DNA from: Steromphala cineraria
Lineage: Eukaryota; Mollusca; Gastropoda; Trochida; Trochidae
Length of the DNA stretch: 64,000 nucleotides
Reading direction: 5' to 3'
Assembly (NCBI GenBank): GCA_916613615.1
Contig: OU744736.1
Span: 9,435,724-9,499,723, forward strand
Shown: positions 23,741-33,700 of the stretch, piece by piece
Layout: every line of letters begins with the position of its first letter
Position numbering within the stretch: position 1 is the first letter of the stretch
The notes under the pieces: model-generated
What the model was told of the DNA's origin: nothing
The model's input: only the letters and a program-made list of their open reading frames with translations
Database searches by the model: none
Translations under genes and position numbers: made by a program

Positions 23741-24104
23741 TTAAAGGGGCAGTAGCACGTTTTTTGATAAGTTTATAATTTCAATTTCTCACCGATAATT
23801 GTTAGTGAATGCTAAATGTATTATTTTGACAGTGTCAAAAATCTCATTACACAAGTCAATCATCCATAGTCAGAGGACAAAGAATGAAGATTCACATAAA
23901 ATCCATTGGCGGCCATTTTTTTGTGAACACCTTTAATTCATTTTTTTCTATAAAAGGAATCGCATGGCTAAACTTAACGTTATATATTGGAATTATTACT
24001 GCTCTATTTAGTTTAAATGCATTGTCTTTCAATTGAAATCATTAATTTTCATTTTCCTGACATCACCCTATATTCCCCCTAAAAACGTGCTACTGCCCCT
24101 TTAA
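23741..24104 (+). mobile_element. TTAA-flanked MITE, copy 1
   Basis: Terminal inverted repeats AGGGGCAGTAGCACGTTTTT and AAAAACGTGCTACTGCCCCT are perfect over 20 bases and sit exactly between TTAA tetranucleotides. The 364-bp interior (including TTAA) has no coding capacity. TTAA duplication is the signature of piggyBac-type transposases. No such transposase is seen in the window, so mobilisation would be in trans. Four further copies are described below. Confidence 0.9.
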
Positions 24105-24230
24105 AGAACAATAAAGTAACGTTACTGAAGATTTATAAGAGATGAAACGGCGTCAATTTGTTCAATTGAAGAATTTACAAAACATGTTTGCATTCAAACG
24201 TGTTGAGACACAAAACATGCATTTCAAAGG

Positions 24231-24513
24231 TGAGGTGAGGTGAGGTGATGTGGGGTTTATCGCCGCTTTCAAGAGCATTACACTTATATCGCAGCTGCTT
24301 GTATTATTGCAGGGAGAAAGCCCGCACCACAACGTTACTGTGCCTATGCATTAAGGTGAAACCTGCGAGCATCGGCTGGAACTAGCGAACCATGGGTATA
24401 ACTGAAGTTCTCTACTGCAGACAAAGTTGCCGAGCCCCTGGCGGGATTCAAACCATGGACCTCCTGATCCGAAGCCGAACGCGCTAACCACAGTGACTGA
24501 GCTATCCCGCCCC
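24231..24513 (-). mobile_element. tRNA-derived SINE, full length, 13-bp target duplication
   Basis: On the minus strand it begins with a tRNA-like head: GGGGCGGGATAGCTCAGTC carries an A-box-like TAGCTCAGTC, and GGTTTGAATCC is a B box. A body containing CTGCAGTAGAGAACTTC follows, and the tail ends GATAAACCCCAC(ATCACCTCACCTC). The whole is flanked by identical TGCATTTCAAAGG copies at 24218-24230 and 24514-24526. A partial copy lies at 56875-57110. It resembles molluscan V-SINE/RUDI-type elements, which is an inference from style. The short frame across it is the SINE read backwards. Confidence 0.88.
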
Positions 24514-24526
24514 TGCATTTCAAAGG

Positions 24527-24900
24527 AAGAACTCGTCAAGAGATTTATGAAGTAGCTGGAATGCAAGCCAAGGAAGTATTTTCACAAGGAATTACACATA
24601 TAAGCATGTGCGAAACAAAAGGGGTATATAAATATGCAGATGAAGGATATAAAAAGTAGAAAGAAGTAATAGAAATATATGGAGTTAGAATATATTTAAG
24701 ATTCTGCGTGTGAATTCAAATATTAGAAATGAAGAATACAAAAGTAAAACGCATAAGCATTATTAGTTACAGAAAAATAGTGTAATATGCAGTATAATAT
24801 ACAGAGCAAAAACATTGAGGACCACTAAATCTATTTTGAATTCGAATATTATATTTTGTTTTTTTATTTCTATCACCATAGCTACTGTTCTCGCCTCTTA
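24527..24900. other. Non-coding AT-rich spacer
   Basis: Nothing recognised. Confidence 0.4.
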
Positions 24901-24903
24901 TAG

Positions 24904-25710
24904 TAGCTCATCGAGTCCGGTGTCCCGCGTCTGTAAACTTTGTGCATTTTAAACTTTTTCTCGAGAGCCAGAAGGCAAAGAAGGGTGAAATGTTGTGTAC
25001 AAAATTTATGATCGTAATGATTACAATTTATAGCGTGTGTGAACCTGTGTCCTCGAATATGGCCAACAGTAGCTAAGCCATTAAAACCTAGTTTGGATCG
25101 TAAGGTCCACTAAGCTTGTATGCATACTCCTTAGCTAGTGACGGTTACGATTTATAGCTTTGGGGACAACTGTGGCCCCTAATAAGGAAAGGACATATCC
25201 CTTAAGACGGATTTCATCTTCTTCAACTGAGCTAAATGACTAAATGAGGCTTGAGGCTGAAATCGTGTGTACATGTTACGAACCATCTGGGGTATATCAC
25301 AATCTGAAGATTGTTCGAACAATCTGCAGATTGTGAGCTCACTATCTAGGAATATTTCAATATTCCTAGATTGTTTAAACAATCTGCAGATTGTGATTAT
25401 TCCTAGATTGCACGGTACATACATACTATTTGACTAGTGAGGATCATAATATATAGCCCTTCCTAAATGGTAGCTTTAGTGGTCCAGTGGCCCCTAACAA
25501 AGGCAACTGGGGCCATAGCGTAAAACCTAATTATCTTCTTCACCAGAAGCAAAAAGCCTAGAATACTGAAATGATATGTAGAGAGGATTCTGAGGATAAT
25601 GAGGATTCTGAATTGCACATTTTGTGGTATCTACTGAGTGGGAACTACATTAGCCACACCCTAAAGCAAAATTGATATGACTAGCTGCAGAGCCATTTGG
25701 TCTATTTCAG
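24904..25710 (+). mobile_element. Old, diverged pearl/Helentron-like element
   Basis: It starts TAGCTCATCGAGTCCGGTGTCC and ends CTAGCTGCAGAGCCATTTGGTCTATTT. These are diverged versions of the ends of the fresher element at 28225-29396 (AGCTCATC...; GAGCTACAGAGCCAATGGCTCTATTT). The interior contains degenerate core repeats (AACTTTGTG..., GGTCC(A)CTGTGGCCCCTAA, TTTTCATCTTCTTC). No protein is encoded. Confidence 0.65.
25284..25418. repeat. Cluster of nested perfect palindromes
   Basis: Within about 130 bases lie two exact copies of the 16-bp palindrome ACAATCTGCAGATTGT. An inverted pair TCTAGGAATATT / AATATTCCTAGA is also present, and the blocks are joined by TTCGAA, GAGCTC and TTTAAA palindromes. 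The cluster lies inside the old pearl-like element and has no counterpart in the younger one. The frame on the minus strand (ICRLF repeated) merely reflects the iterated words. Confidence 0.8.
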
Positions 25711-26368
25711 TGTCATTTGGTGACGTTCTGAAATAAAAGGAACTCTTTATGACCTGGTTTACTGTTACCTTTATTATTCTTAATTGACTCGTTTTGAAAC
25801 ACGGTTCATTTGTGGATGGGTATTTTCCCTTAAAATAATGTTTATCAACATATTACTAAAAAGTAAAAGATCAGAATTAACTTTAAAAAATGCAATTGTC
25901 CTTAATTTGTTTGCTCAGGTTATGACACAATTCATGTTTTGGTAAATTAGATTTCCTTACAAAAAGTCAACCAAAAGACATTTCAAGCATGCGCTCACGT
26001 CTGTGGAAAGTTACAAAATGTGCACACGTGTGAAAAAAGGAACTCTTTCACTTCATGCTCGTGACAGTTATTCATTTTAACCGACAAACATTTATTAACC
26101 AAAGCTGTTGATGTTGGTTACAAAAACTCCAATGTGTTTCAAAGATAGATCTATGACTAAAGATATGTCTGGAGACGCCTATGCCTCTTTGGGGAAAATA
26201 ATGTTTCTGCTTAGTAAATGCTTTAGTTCAGGTTAGAGTTTAACAAATATATATACAGGCGACATTGTCAGTTAACCGTCTCATAAGGATATAGTTGCAA
26301 ATGCAAATCTACTTCTTCTTTTGAGGTAAATGTACCTATTGTAATATATTTTGTTTCTTCATCTGATC
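25711..26368. other. Non-coding DNA, nothing recognised
   Basis: AT-rich, no features. Confidence 0.4.
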
Positions 26369-26377
26369 ACATTAACC

Positions 26378-26447
26378 CATCCTCGATAATCCAGCGCTTT
26401 CGTTCCGATAGATTTATCGGAACGAAAGCGCTGGATAATCGAGGATG
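26378..26447. mobile_element. 70-bp fold-back element with 9-bp target duplication
   Basis: Two 33-base arms (26378-26410 and 26415-26447) are inverted complements with one mismatch, closed by a 4-base loop GATT. The arms start CATCCTCGAT and contain CCAGCGCTTTCGTTCCGATA. The fold-back is flanked immediately by identical ACATTAACC copies (26369-26377 and 26448-26456). Nine-base duplications are typical of Mutator-like transposases. The element consists of little more than its terminal repeats. Confidence 0.9.
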
Positions 26448-26456
26448 ACATTAACC

Positions 26457-27420
26457 ATGCAGGAATGTTTTAATATTGACATCACATTCAGTTTTAGAAT
26501 TTACAATGTTCTTATACCACAGTTATAAGTATGAATTGAGATTTGTATAATAGTTCTAACTTTTGAACTCTCATATAAAAAGCAACGATATTTTAACACA
26601 AATTGACGTATTTGAAAGTAAGTTGGCTACTAGAGGGATGACATTTGCTTATTCCAACAGAACTATAAATTCTTTTAAATGAATACCCATAAAGTAATTC
26701 ATCTTGGCTTCCTACATAAGTTAGACCATGGTAGTTGCCATATTGAGTAAAAATATCAAAAGAACTTAAATAATTTTTTTGTTTGAGTGAAGATATAACA
26801 ATTAATTTATAGATTACTTTCCCTTAGACGAATGAATGGAATTAGGGTACGAAATAATGTAAAGCTCATTAAAGAAACTTGAACTGGTTGAAACGAAGAA
26901 GCATATTGACTCTTAAGAAACACTGAAATAAGACAAGTAATTCATTGTTTTATTACCCATCGGATTAAAAATGATAGTGATATATTTTTAATATGAGCAC
27001 ATTCCACTCACACCATCACCTTCTATGATTTATTTAAACCAATGTTATAACGTTAACAATTCACAGCACCATCGTATCACAATTTAACCCACATTTACTG
27101 TACACATTTTAACCCATCTCTGTTAAATTTTACAGCAAATGTGTTTATTCCATTTTACCGCATTTTTATTACCATTTACTTCAGTAGTACATTTTATAGT
27201 GTTCTTATAACAATTCACCACAGTTATTGCGTCGTACCGAATTTATTACACCTTCCGTCCTAACAGCCAGGTCCCTGTGGCCTTAATGACGATAATATCA
27301 ACTTTAATTGCTTTGCAGAAGGTCAATGTTCCTGTTGTAGGTGCGGTGTGGTGATTTGGTGCTAGTCCAATAAATCACCTCGCAGTGGACCGGAATTTTT
27401 TATCTTAGGTATACATCACG
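26457..27420. other. Non-coding DNA, nothing recognised
   Basis: AT-rich, no gene or repeat structure seen. Confidence 0.4.
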
Positions 27421-27779
27421 TATGAAGAATATGAATGCAGTTTAGAAATTAAATTGTTGATAATGGCTAGAAAGTATTGTTTATGAAGAATTCTGTTCTG
27501 AAATAGTGATATTTGCAATTCATTTTATTTCTATAGATTTTACGTACATGTAGGATCTTGAACAGTATGCAACGCTTAATTATGCAGACTATGAGTAGAG
27601 CGAGCTTTGTAATGGAGGCAGTACAACCATTGAAAGTGACCATAGTTTAGGATTCCGAGTGCTTTGTAAGTTCAATCGCTGATATGGCGAGGAATGAAAA
27701 CTTTTGGAGTTTGGGGGTATTTTCAATCTTTTTATGTTTTCCATTCAATCTCACCCAACCAGCGGAAGACCTTTTCGAC

Positions 27780-28215
27780 TTAGAGATTGAGAGACTAGCA
27801 TGCTGACTGCTGCACAACTATGATAGAATATGTGAAAAAAAAGGAGTTTGAATATCAAGAGAGTTTGACATACACATTTTATGCATTTGTTATAAATGTG
27901 TTATACATAAAGTGATAAGCAAGAACTTGTGTTGTTAAAAGATTCCAATTTGATGTGCTTTAGTCATTCATCTTCGTAAATATTTACGACTTTACGATTA
28001 ACATTTCTTTAAAATACATCAATCGAATTAGAAGGCAATTGTCAGATATAGGATTGTTTGTGATATTTTATCAAACACACCACTCCGCAGATGACCAAAA
28101 ACCATCTTAGGAATACCACATGTTTGAAGTGAAGTCAAAGGTATTGGTTCAAAGTATTGTCTATGGACAACTCTGTTCTGACATGTTGATTATTTGCATA
28201 CTTGACTATTTTCTT
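27780..28215. repeat. 3' flank of GT92 copy A, duplicated with 53190-53660
   Basis: Colinear with the sequence downstream of copy B: GTTTGACATACACATTTTATGC, then GGCAATTGTCAGATA, then CACTCCGCAGATGACCAA and GGAATACCACATGTTTGAAGT, ending TTTGCATACTTGACTATTTTC. It shows that the GT92 duplication carried at least about 600 bases of 3' flanking DNA. The left end also holds the faded head of a SINE that is better preserved at 53040-53240. Confidence 0.75.
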
Positions 28216-28271
28216 TATTTTTAGCTCATCTGGCCTGTAAGGCCCGATGGGCTTATGGTATGGCATGGTGT

Positions 28272-28350
28272 CCGGCGTCCGTCCGTCCGTCCGTCCGTCC
28301 GTCCGTCCATCCGTCCGTCCATCCGTCCATCCGTCCGTCCATCCGTCCGT
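28272..28350 (+). repeat. (TCCG)n microsatellite inside the pearl-like element
   Basis: About 19 tetranucleotides of GTCC with CATC interruptions, at the usual microsatellite position of this element class. Confidence 0.95.
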
Positions 28351-28381
28351 AAACTTTGTGGAATTTCGACTTCTTCTCCAG

Positions 28382-29285
28382 AACCATAAGGCCTAGAAAG
28401 CTGAAACTTTGTGTACAGACTCCTTTGCTAGTGAGAATTATAAATTGTAGCTTTGGTGGCCCTGTGACCCCTTATAAGGGCCACAGGGGCCACACCCTAA
28501 AAACCTATTTTCATCTTCTTCTCCAGAACCATGAGGCCTAGAAAGCTGAAACTTTGTGTACAGACTCCTTGACTAGTGAGGATTATAAATTGTAGCTTTG
28601 GTGGCCCTGTGACCCCTAATAAGGGCCACAGGGGCCACGCCCTAAAAACCTATTTTCATCTTCTTCTCCAGAACCATGAGGCCTAGAAAGCTGAAACTTT
28701 GTGTACAGACTCCTTGACTAGTGAGGATTATAAATTGTAGCTTTGGTGGCCCTGTGACCCCTAATAAGGGCCACAGGGGCCACGCCCTAAAAACCTATTT
28801 TCATCTTCTTCTCCAGAACCATGAGGCCTAGAAAGCTGAAACTTTGTGTACCGACTCCTTGACTAGTGAGGATTATAAATTGTAGCTTTGGTGGCCCTGT
28901 GACCCCTAATAAGGGCCACAGGGGCCACGCCCTAAAAACCTATTTTCATCTTCTTCTCCAGAACCATGAGGCCTAGAAAGCTGAAACTTTGTGTACCGAC
29001 TCCTTGACTAGTGAGGATTATAAATTGTAGCTTTAGTGGCCCTGTGACCCCTAATAAGGGCCACAGGGGCCACGCCCTAAAAACCTATTTTCATCTTCTT
29101 CTCCAGAACCATGAGGCCTAGAAAGCTGAAACTTTGTGTACAGACTCCTTGACTAGTGAGGATTATAAATTGTAGCTTTGGTGGTCCTGTTACCCCTAAT
29201 AAAGGCAACAGGAGCGTCCTTCAAATCTATTTTCATCTTCTCCTCCTGAAGTGTAAGGCCTAGAAAGCTGAAACTTGTCGCCTAT
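28382..29285 (+). repeat. 145-bp tandem core repeats, six good units plus one diverged
   Basis: Units start at GAACCAT(G/A)AGGCCTAGAAAG at 28382, 28527, 28672, 28817, 28962 and 29107, an exact 145-bp period. A diverged unit starts near 29249. Each unit contains an imperfect inverted repeat, GTGGCCCTGTG ... CCACAGGGGCCAC, around CCCCTAATAAGGG. Units are nearly identical, implying recent array expansion. Confidence 0.95.
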
Positions 29286-29496
29286 ATACTTAATTTTATG
29301 GTGACCCTGTGGCCTCTACAACGGGGGAATCACATTGGCCACACTCTAAAGCATAATTGATGATGAAGCCTGATGAGCTACAGAGCCAATGGCTCTATTT
29401 TTTTATTTTTTTTACAACATTTAGTTTTAAAGCTGTTATAGTTTAGCTGAAGACCATAAGTAGAGCAAGCTTTGCAACAGAGACAGTAGACGCTCT

Positions 29497-30612
29497 AAGG
29501 TGATCATTGTTGAACACCAGCGTGATCATTGTTGAACCCTCCAGCGTGATCATTGTTGAACCCTCCAACGTGATCATTGTGGAACCCACCAACGTGATCA
29601 TTGTTGAACCCTCCAGCGTGATCATTGTTGAACCCACCAACGTCATTGTTGAACACACCAACGTGATCATTGTTGAACCCTCCAACGTGATCATTGTTGA
29701 ACCCTCCAACGTGATCATTGTTGAACCCACCAACGTGATCATTGTTGAACCCACCAACGTGATCATTGTTGAACCCTCCAGCGTGATCATTGTTGAACCC
29801 TCCAGCGTGATCATTGTTGAACCCACCAACGTGATCATTGTTGAACCCACCAACGTGATCATTGTTGAACCCTCCAACGTGATCATTGTTGAACCCTCCA
29901 ACGTGATCATTGTTAAACCCTCCAACGTGATCATTGTTGAACCCACCAACGTGATCATTGTTGAACCCTACAACGTGATCATTGTTGAACCCTCCAGCGT
30001 TATCATTGTTGAACCCTCCAGCGTGATCATTAATGAACCCTCCAACGTGATCATTGTTGAACCCACCAACGTGATCATTGTTGAACCCACCAACGTGATC
30101 ATTGTTGAACCCTCCAACGTGATCATTGTTGAACCCTCCAACGTGATCATTGTTAAACCCTCCAACGTGATCATTGTTGAACCCACCAACGTGATCATTG
30201 TTGAACCCTACAACGTGATCATTGTTGAACCCTCCAGCGTGATCATTGTTGAACCCTCCAACGTGATCATTGTTAAACCCTCCAACGTGATCATTGTTGA
30301 ACCCACCAACGTGATCATTGTTGAACCCTACAACGTGATCATTGTTGAACCCTCCAGCGTGATCATTGTTGAACCCTCCAACGTGATCATTGTTAAACCC
30401 ACCAACGTGATCATTGTTGAACCCTCCAACGTGATCATTGTTGAACCCACCAATGTGATCATTGTTGAACCCTCCAACGTGATCATTGTTAAACCCACCA
30501 ACGTGATCATTGTTGAACCCTCCAACGTGATCATTGTTGAACCCTCCAACGTGATCATTGTTGAACCCTCCAATGTGATCATTGTTGAACCCTCCAACGT
30601 GATCATTGTTAA
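29497..30612 (+). repeat. 24-bp minisatellite, about 46 units, behind GT92 copy A
   Basis: The unit is GTGATCATTGTTGAACCC followed by TCCAAC, ACCAAC, TCCAGC or TACAAC. One unit is 21 bp, and the rest keep the 24-bp period. Blocks of ten units (240 bp) recur: the sequence around 29881-29940 is repeated exactly at 30121-30180, and a five-unit block repeats again near 30241-30360. The equivalent place behind copy B has a single unit-like sequence (GAACCCTCCAACGTGACCGT at 53750-53772). Because the unit is divisible by three, long open frames run through on both strands. They are low-complexity artefacts. Confidence 0.97.
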
Positions 30613-30718
30613 AGACTGCAAATGCTTTGCAAGCTCAATCGCTGTGCAATCAGAAAAAAAAGATTGGTAGACAGCAATCTTTAAGTGCCATTTTTTTATC
30701 ATTGCTAAATTTTCAATG

Positions 30719-33700
30719 TCATAGAAGCAGTGGAAGACCTTTTCCGTTTCTTTTTAAAACCCTGTATCTTTCACCAACCGCTGCAATCAAATCATCTGAA
30801 AAACGGAAACCTTCTGTATTTGTAAACAATGGAGGTTTGAGATAATTTTTAGTAAAGCGATAGTGGTTGACTACTCCGATATCATAATCTACCGTTAATT
30901 CACGATCATCATTAATAAACGTCTCAACTTGGTGCACATACATCACGTCAACACTCATGGGTTTCACTAAACTTTTCGGTGAAGCCCAACGACAGCAATT
31001 GTACATCTTTGTATATAACAATGGGTGGATGTTGTATTTCTTTGCTACATCTTTGTTTTGAAAGAAAACATCAGTAACATTGAATTCTACCGGATAAAAC
31101 GCAAGACGAAACTTTAAGCTCCCCAATGATCTGCCTTTATGGTCTCCCTTCTGGAACAGGAAATCGGCCATTTCTACGATGTCTTTGTGCACCCTCGGGA
31201 AAATGATTTCATCAGTATCTGCGACGAGAACATATTTTGCAGTGTGCATTTCTGACAGTAGACATTCCTGAATGACCATTTTCTGTGGGAGCTTAAGCTT
31301 TGGAAATTTGACTGGCAGTTTTTCGAGATCGAAGTTTCTCAACTCAACCGTCCCTTCCCTCTCATATAACTTGAGCACGTCCAGAACCCTCTGAGACTGA
31401 CTGCAAAGGTAGAATATTTGTTTGTCAACACCAAGAATTCGGTAAAATTCGATATTCCACACCAGTTGTGTCACATTATCATAAGAGTTTATAAAATGTT
31501 TTATACATCGGGTGAGAGTGTTGTTCTTCTTGGCGGGAGCTTTTACAGTAATATTTGTTGTTCCATTGTTGATTCCCTGCATTGTAAGAAGAACAGAGGA
31601 TGGTATATGATGTTCTCTGGATACTGGACAAATGAACATTCCTGTTCTGTAGCTGTAACAAAAAAGGAATTTTCCACATTTATCACCTCTTCCTGATAAG
31701 AAATTAAGGAAACTTCAAATTTTATGAAATGTGCATGAAACATCTTTGAATGAAGCGCCTTTTATTACATATGAATGCTTATATCTCTAAAGACACTGAT
31801 ACCAAAAGTATCTTTGTTGCGGTAAGAGCATTCCTCGGGTTTTCAGAACAATCATAAAGTGACGAAATAACAACCATCTGAAAAGGTATAGCCAACAAAG
31901 AGAACTCTCTATTCTTGTAGGTTATTAAGGAGGCCTATGCAATGAACTTAAGGTCACTGTTCTTTCATTAAGACTGAAAGTCTGAAAATTTCGCATACAG
32001 AACTGAATGAGGCTTTCAAGTATGTTTACATTCAACTTAAAATCAGGGTTCTTCTTATCAAACCTGAGAACTACTCTAATTACAACAACAATTTAGATCA
32101 GGGCTTTACGACATGTGCTATCACAGTTGTAAAACAAAATTTTAGTTTCTCACATTACAACAAAATTCTCTGTTTCACTCACCGCTCCCTGCTATTATTC
32201 CTATGCCAGTGGTATGAGAAAAGTCGGATCTGTGAATCAACTTTAGTTGAAATCTTATTTGGATAGTGCACAGTACATGTAAAGCTTGATAATTTATTCT
32301 TCGTATCGAAGTGAGCGGGTATCTTTACAACTGCTGCTGCTTCCCTGGTGTCGTAGTAGCCAACATAAACCACAGTTGAGTTGTCCGACAGAACCTGAAC
32401 CTCACCATACCGAAACCTCGGTTCAGACGGTAAATCTGTAAAGTTGTATTCACGCTGGAACGTTTTTATCTCTCTCGACGTGTTCCTGTTAAGCTGAATA
32501 AAATATAGCTTATTAATGCATGTATATTTTCAGCATGAACATTACCAAGGATTAGTACATGAAGGATTTTCAGATTTTCAATGGGTTTTAATCATTTAAT
32601 ATTTAATGTTGTAAGCTTCTTACCATATCACTTTATACATTTTAACGGGATTCTTGATATACAAGATAGATGTGCGTTTTGGCAATGAAGTTTATTGGTA
32701 ATTTTCTAAGAAATGCATAAAACAACAGAAAGTATGATGTCGTGACCTGGATATTAAATGTGCAAATGTCAAAATAATGTACATTTAAATTATTTTGAAA
32801 TTTTGATTTTAAAATCCAAATAAAGGTGAACTAAACTCTAATCAACCATCATTGATAATGTTTCATTGAGAATAACAGCATGTAATGATTTAAAGTGTTG
32901 ATAGTTTTAATAGTTTTGCGCAATCCCATTGTTTAAGTTGTGATCTTGCTGTAGTCTTGACCTTTGTCGGATTGTATCATCTACTTCTTTTGTATATAGA
33001 TAATTCATACCAAATTATTAGAGCTTCATAAGTTATCATCTTTATATATAAGAATATAATAATTGATGACATAACTCCTGGCCTTTTACCTTGAATGTGA
33101 AGAGACAAATTCGATTTTATCTTAAATTAAACATGTCTAGAAATTAAAATCATAATTTTGAATTGTCATTCGGATTTTTCTGCGACAGGGAAGATTTTGT
33201 GCATTTATTGTTCGATAAATCGATTTTCATATATTTATGAGAGAAGATATTTCGGAGCTGTGACATTGACATGAGTTAACACAATGTTGATTTCAGTAAG
33301 AAAAGGCTGAACGAAACAAGGATAGAAGGAAGCTGAGCTCGAATTACACCGCTTCCTACTTTGTTAAATTTTCAAATAGTAAAATTGATAAACATTGGAA
33401 ATAGTTGTATGATTGTTGAGCATACAGTTTTTAAGATTAGTTATTGTGTAATTCACGTTTCTACTCAAACCCCAAAGTAATTTTTATTTATAAATGTTTA
33501 CCATTGAAAGGGTACATACAGAGGTAATGGTTGATCTATGTTTCGAATTTGAGGTAGTTATCATGAATATTCTATGAGTTATGTAACAGACAAATGCTAA
33601 TTTTGATGAGTAACTTTGTGAAGAAAAGAAAATCCGAGAGAAAGTTTTTTTCCCCTAAAAGGCATATCTAGGGATTATGATTGACAATTGTAGAAACGTT

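Larger units (their letters stand above)
28225..29396 (+). mobile_element. Pearl/Helentron-like non-autonomous element
   Basis: A 1.17-kb insertion is absent from the paralogous site at about 53672-53680. It opens AGCTCATCTGGCC with a GGCC-tgtaa-GGCC hairpin, then a (TCCG)n array (28272-28350). Six 145-bp core repeats and a diverged seventh follow. It closes with GATGAGCT (inverted complement of the first 8 bases) and a hairpin AGAGCC-aat-GGCTCT before a T run. Short inverted ends, subterminal hairpins, a tetranucleotide microsatellite and tandem cores match the pearl/DINE-1/MgE class thought to be moved by Helentrons. It encodes no protein. Confidence 0.8.

Noticed and set aside
24423..24511. 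tRNA-like sequence as a genuine tRNA gene
   Set aside because: A- and B-box-like words are present, but no cloverleaf is complete. The sequence continues into a SINE body and is bounded by a target duplication.
28382..29285. 145-bp tandem cores as hammerhead-ribozyme retrozymes, which occur in bivalves
   Set aside because: No CTGATGA...GAAA core was found on either strand of the unit.
29507..30670. A 387-codon plus-strand open frame with VIIVEP repeats, and matching minus-strand MITLEG frames
   Set aside because: The 24-bp unit is a multiple of three, so frames stay open automatically on both strands. Composition is purely that of the minisatellite.
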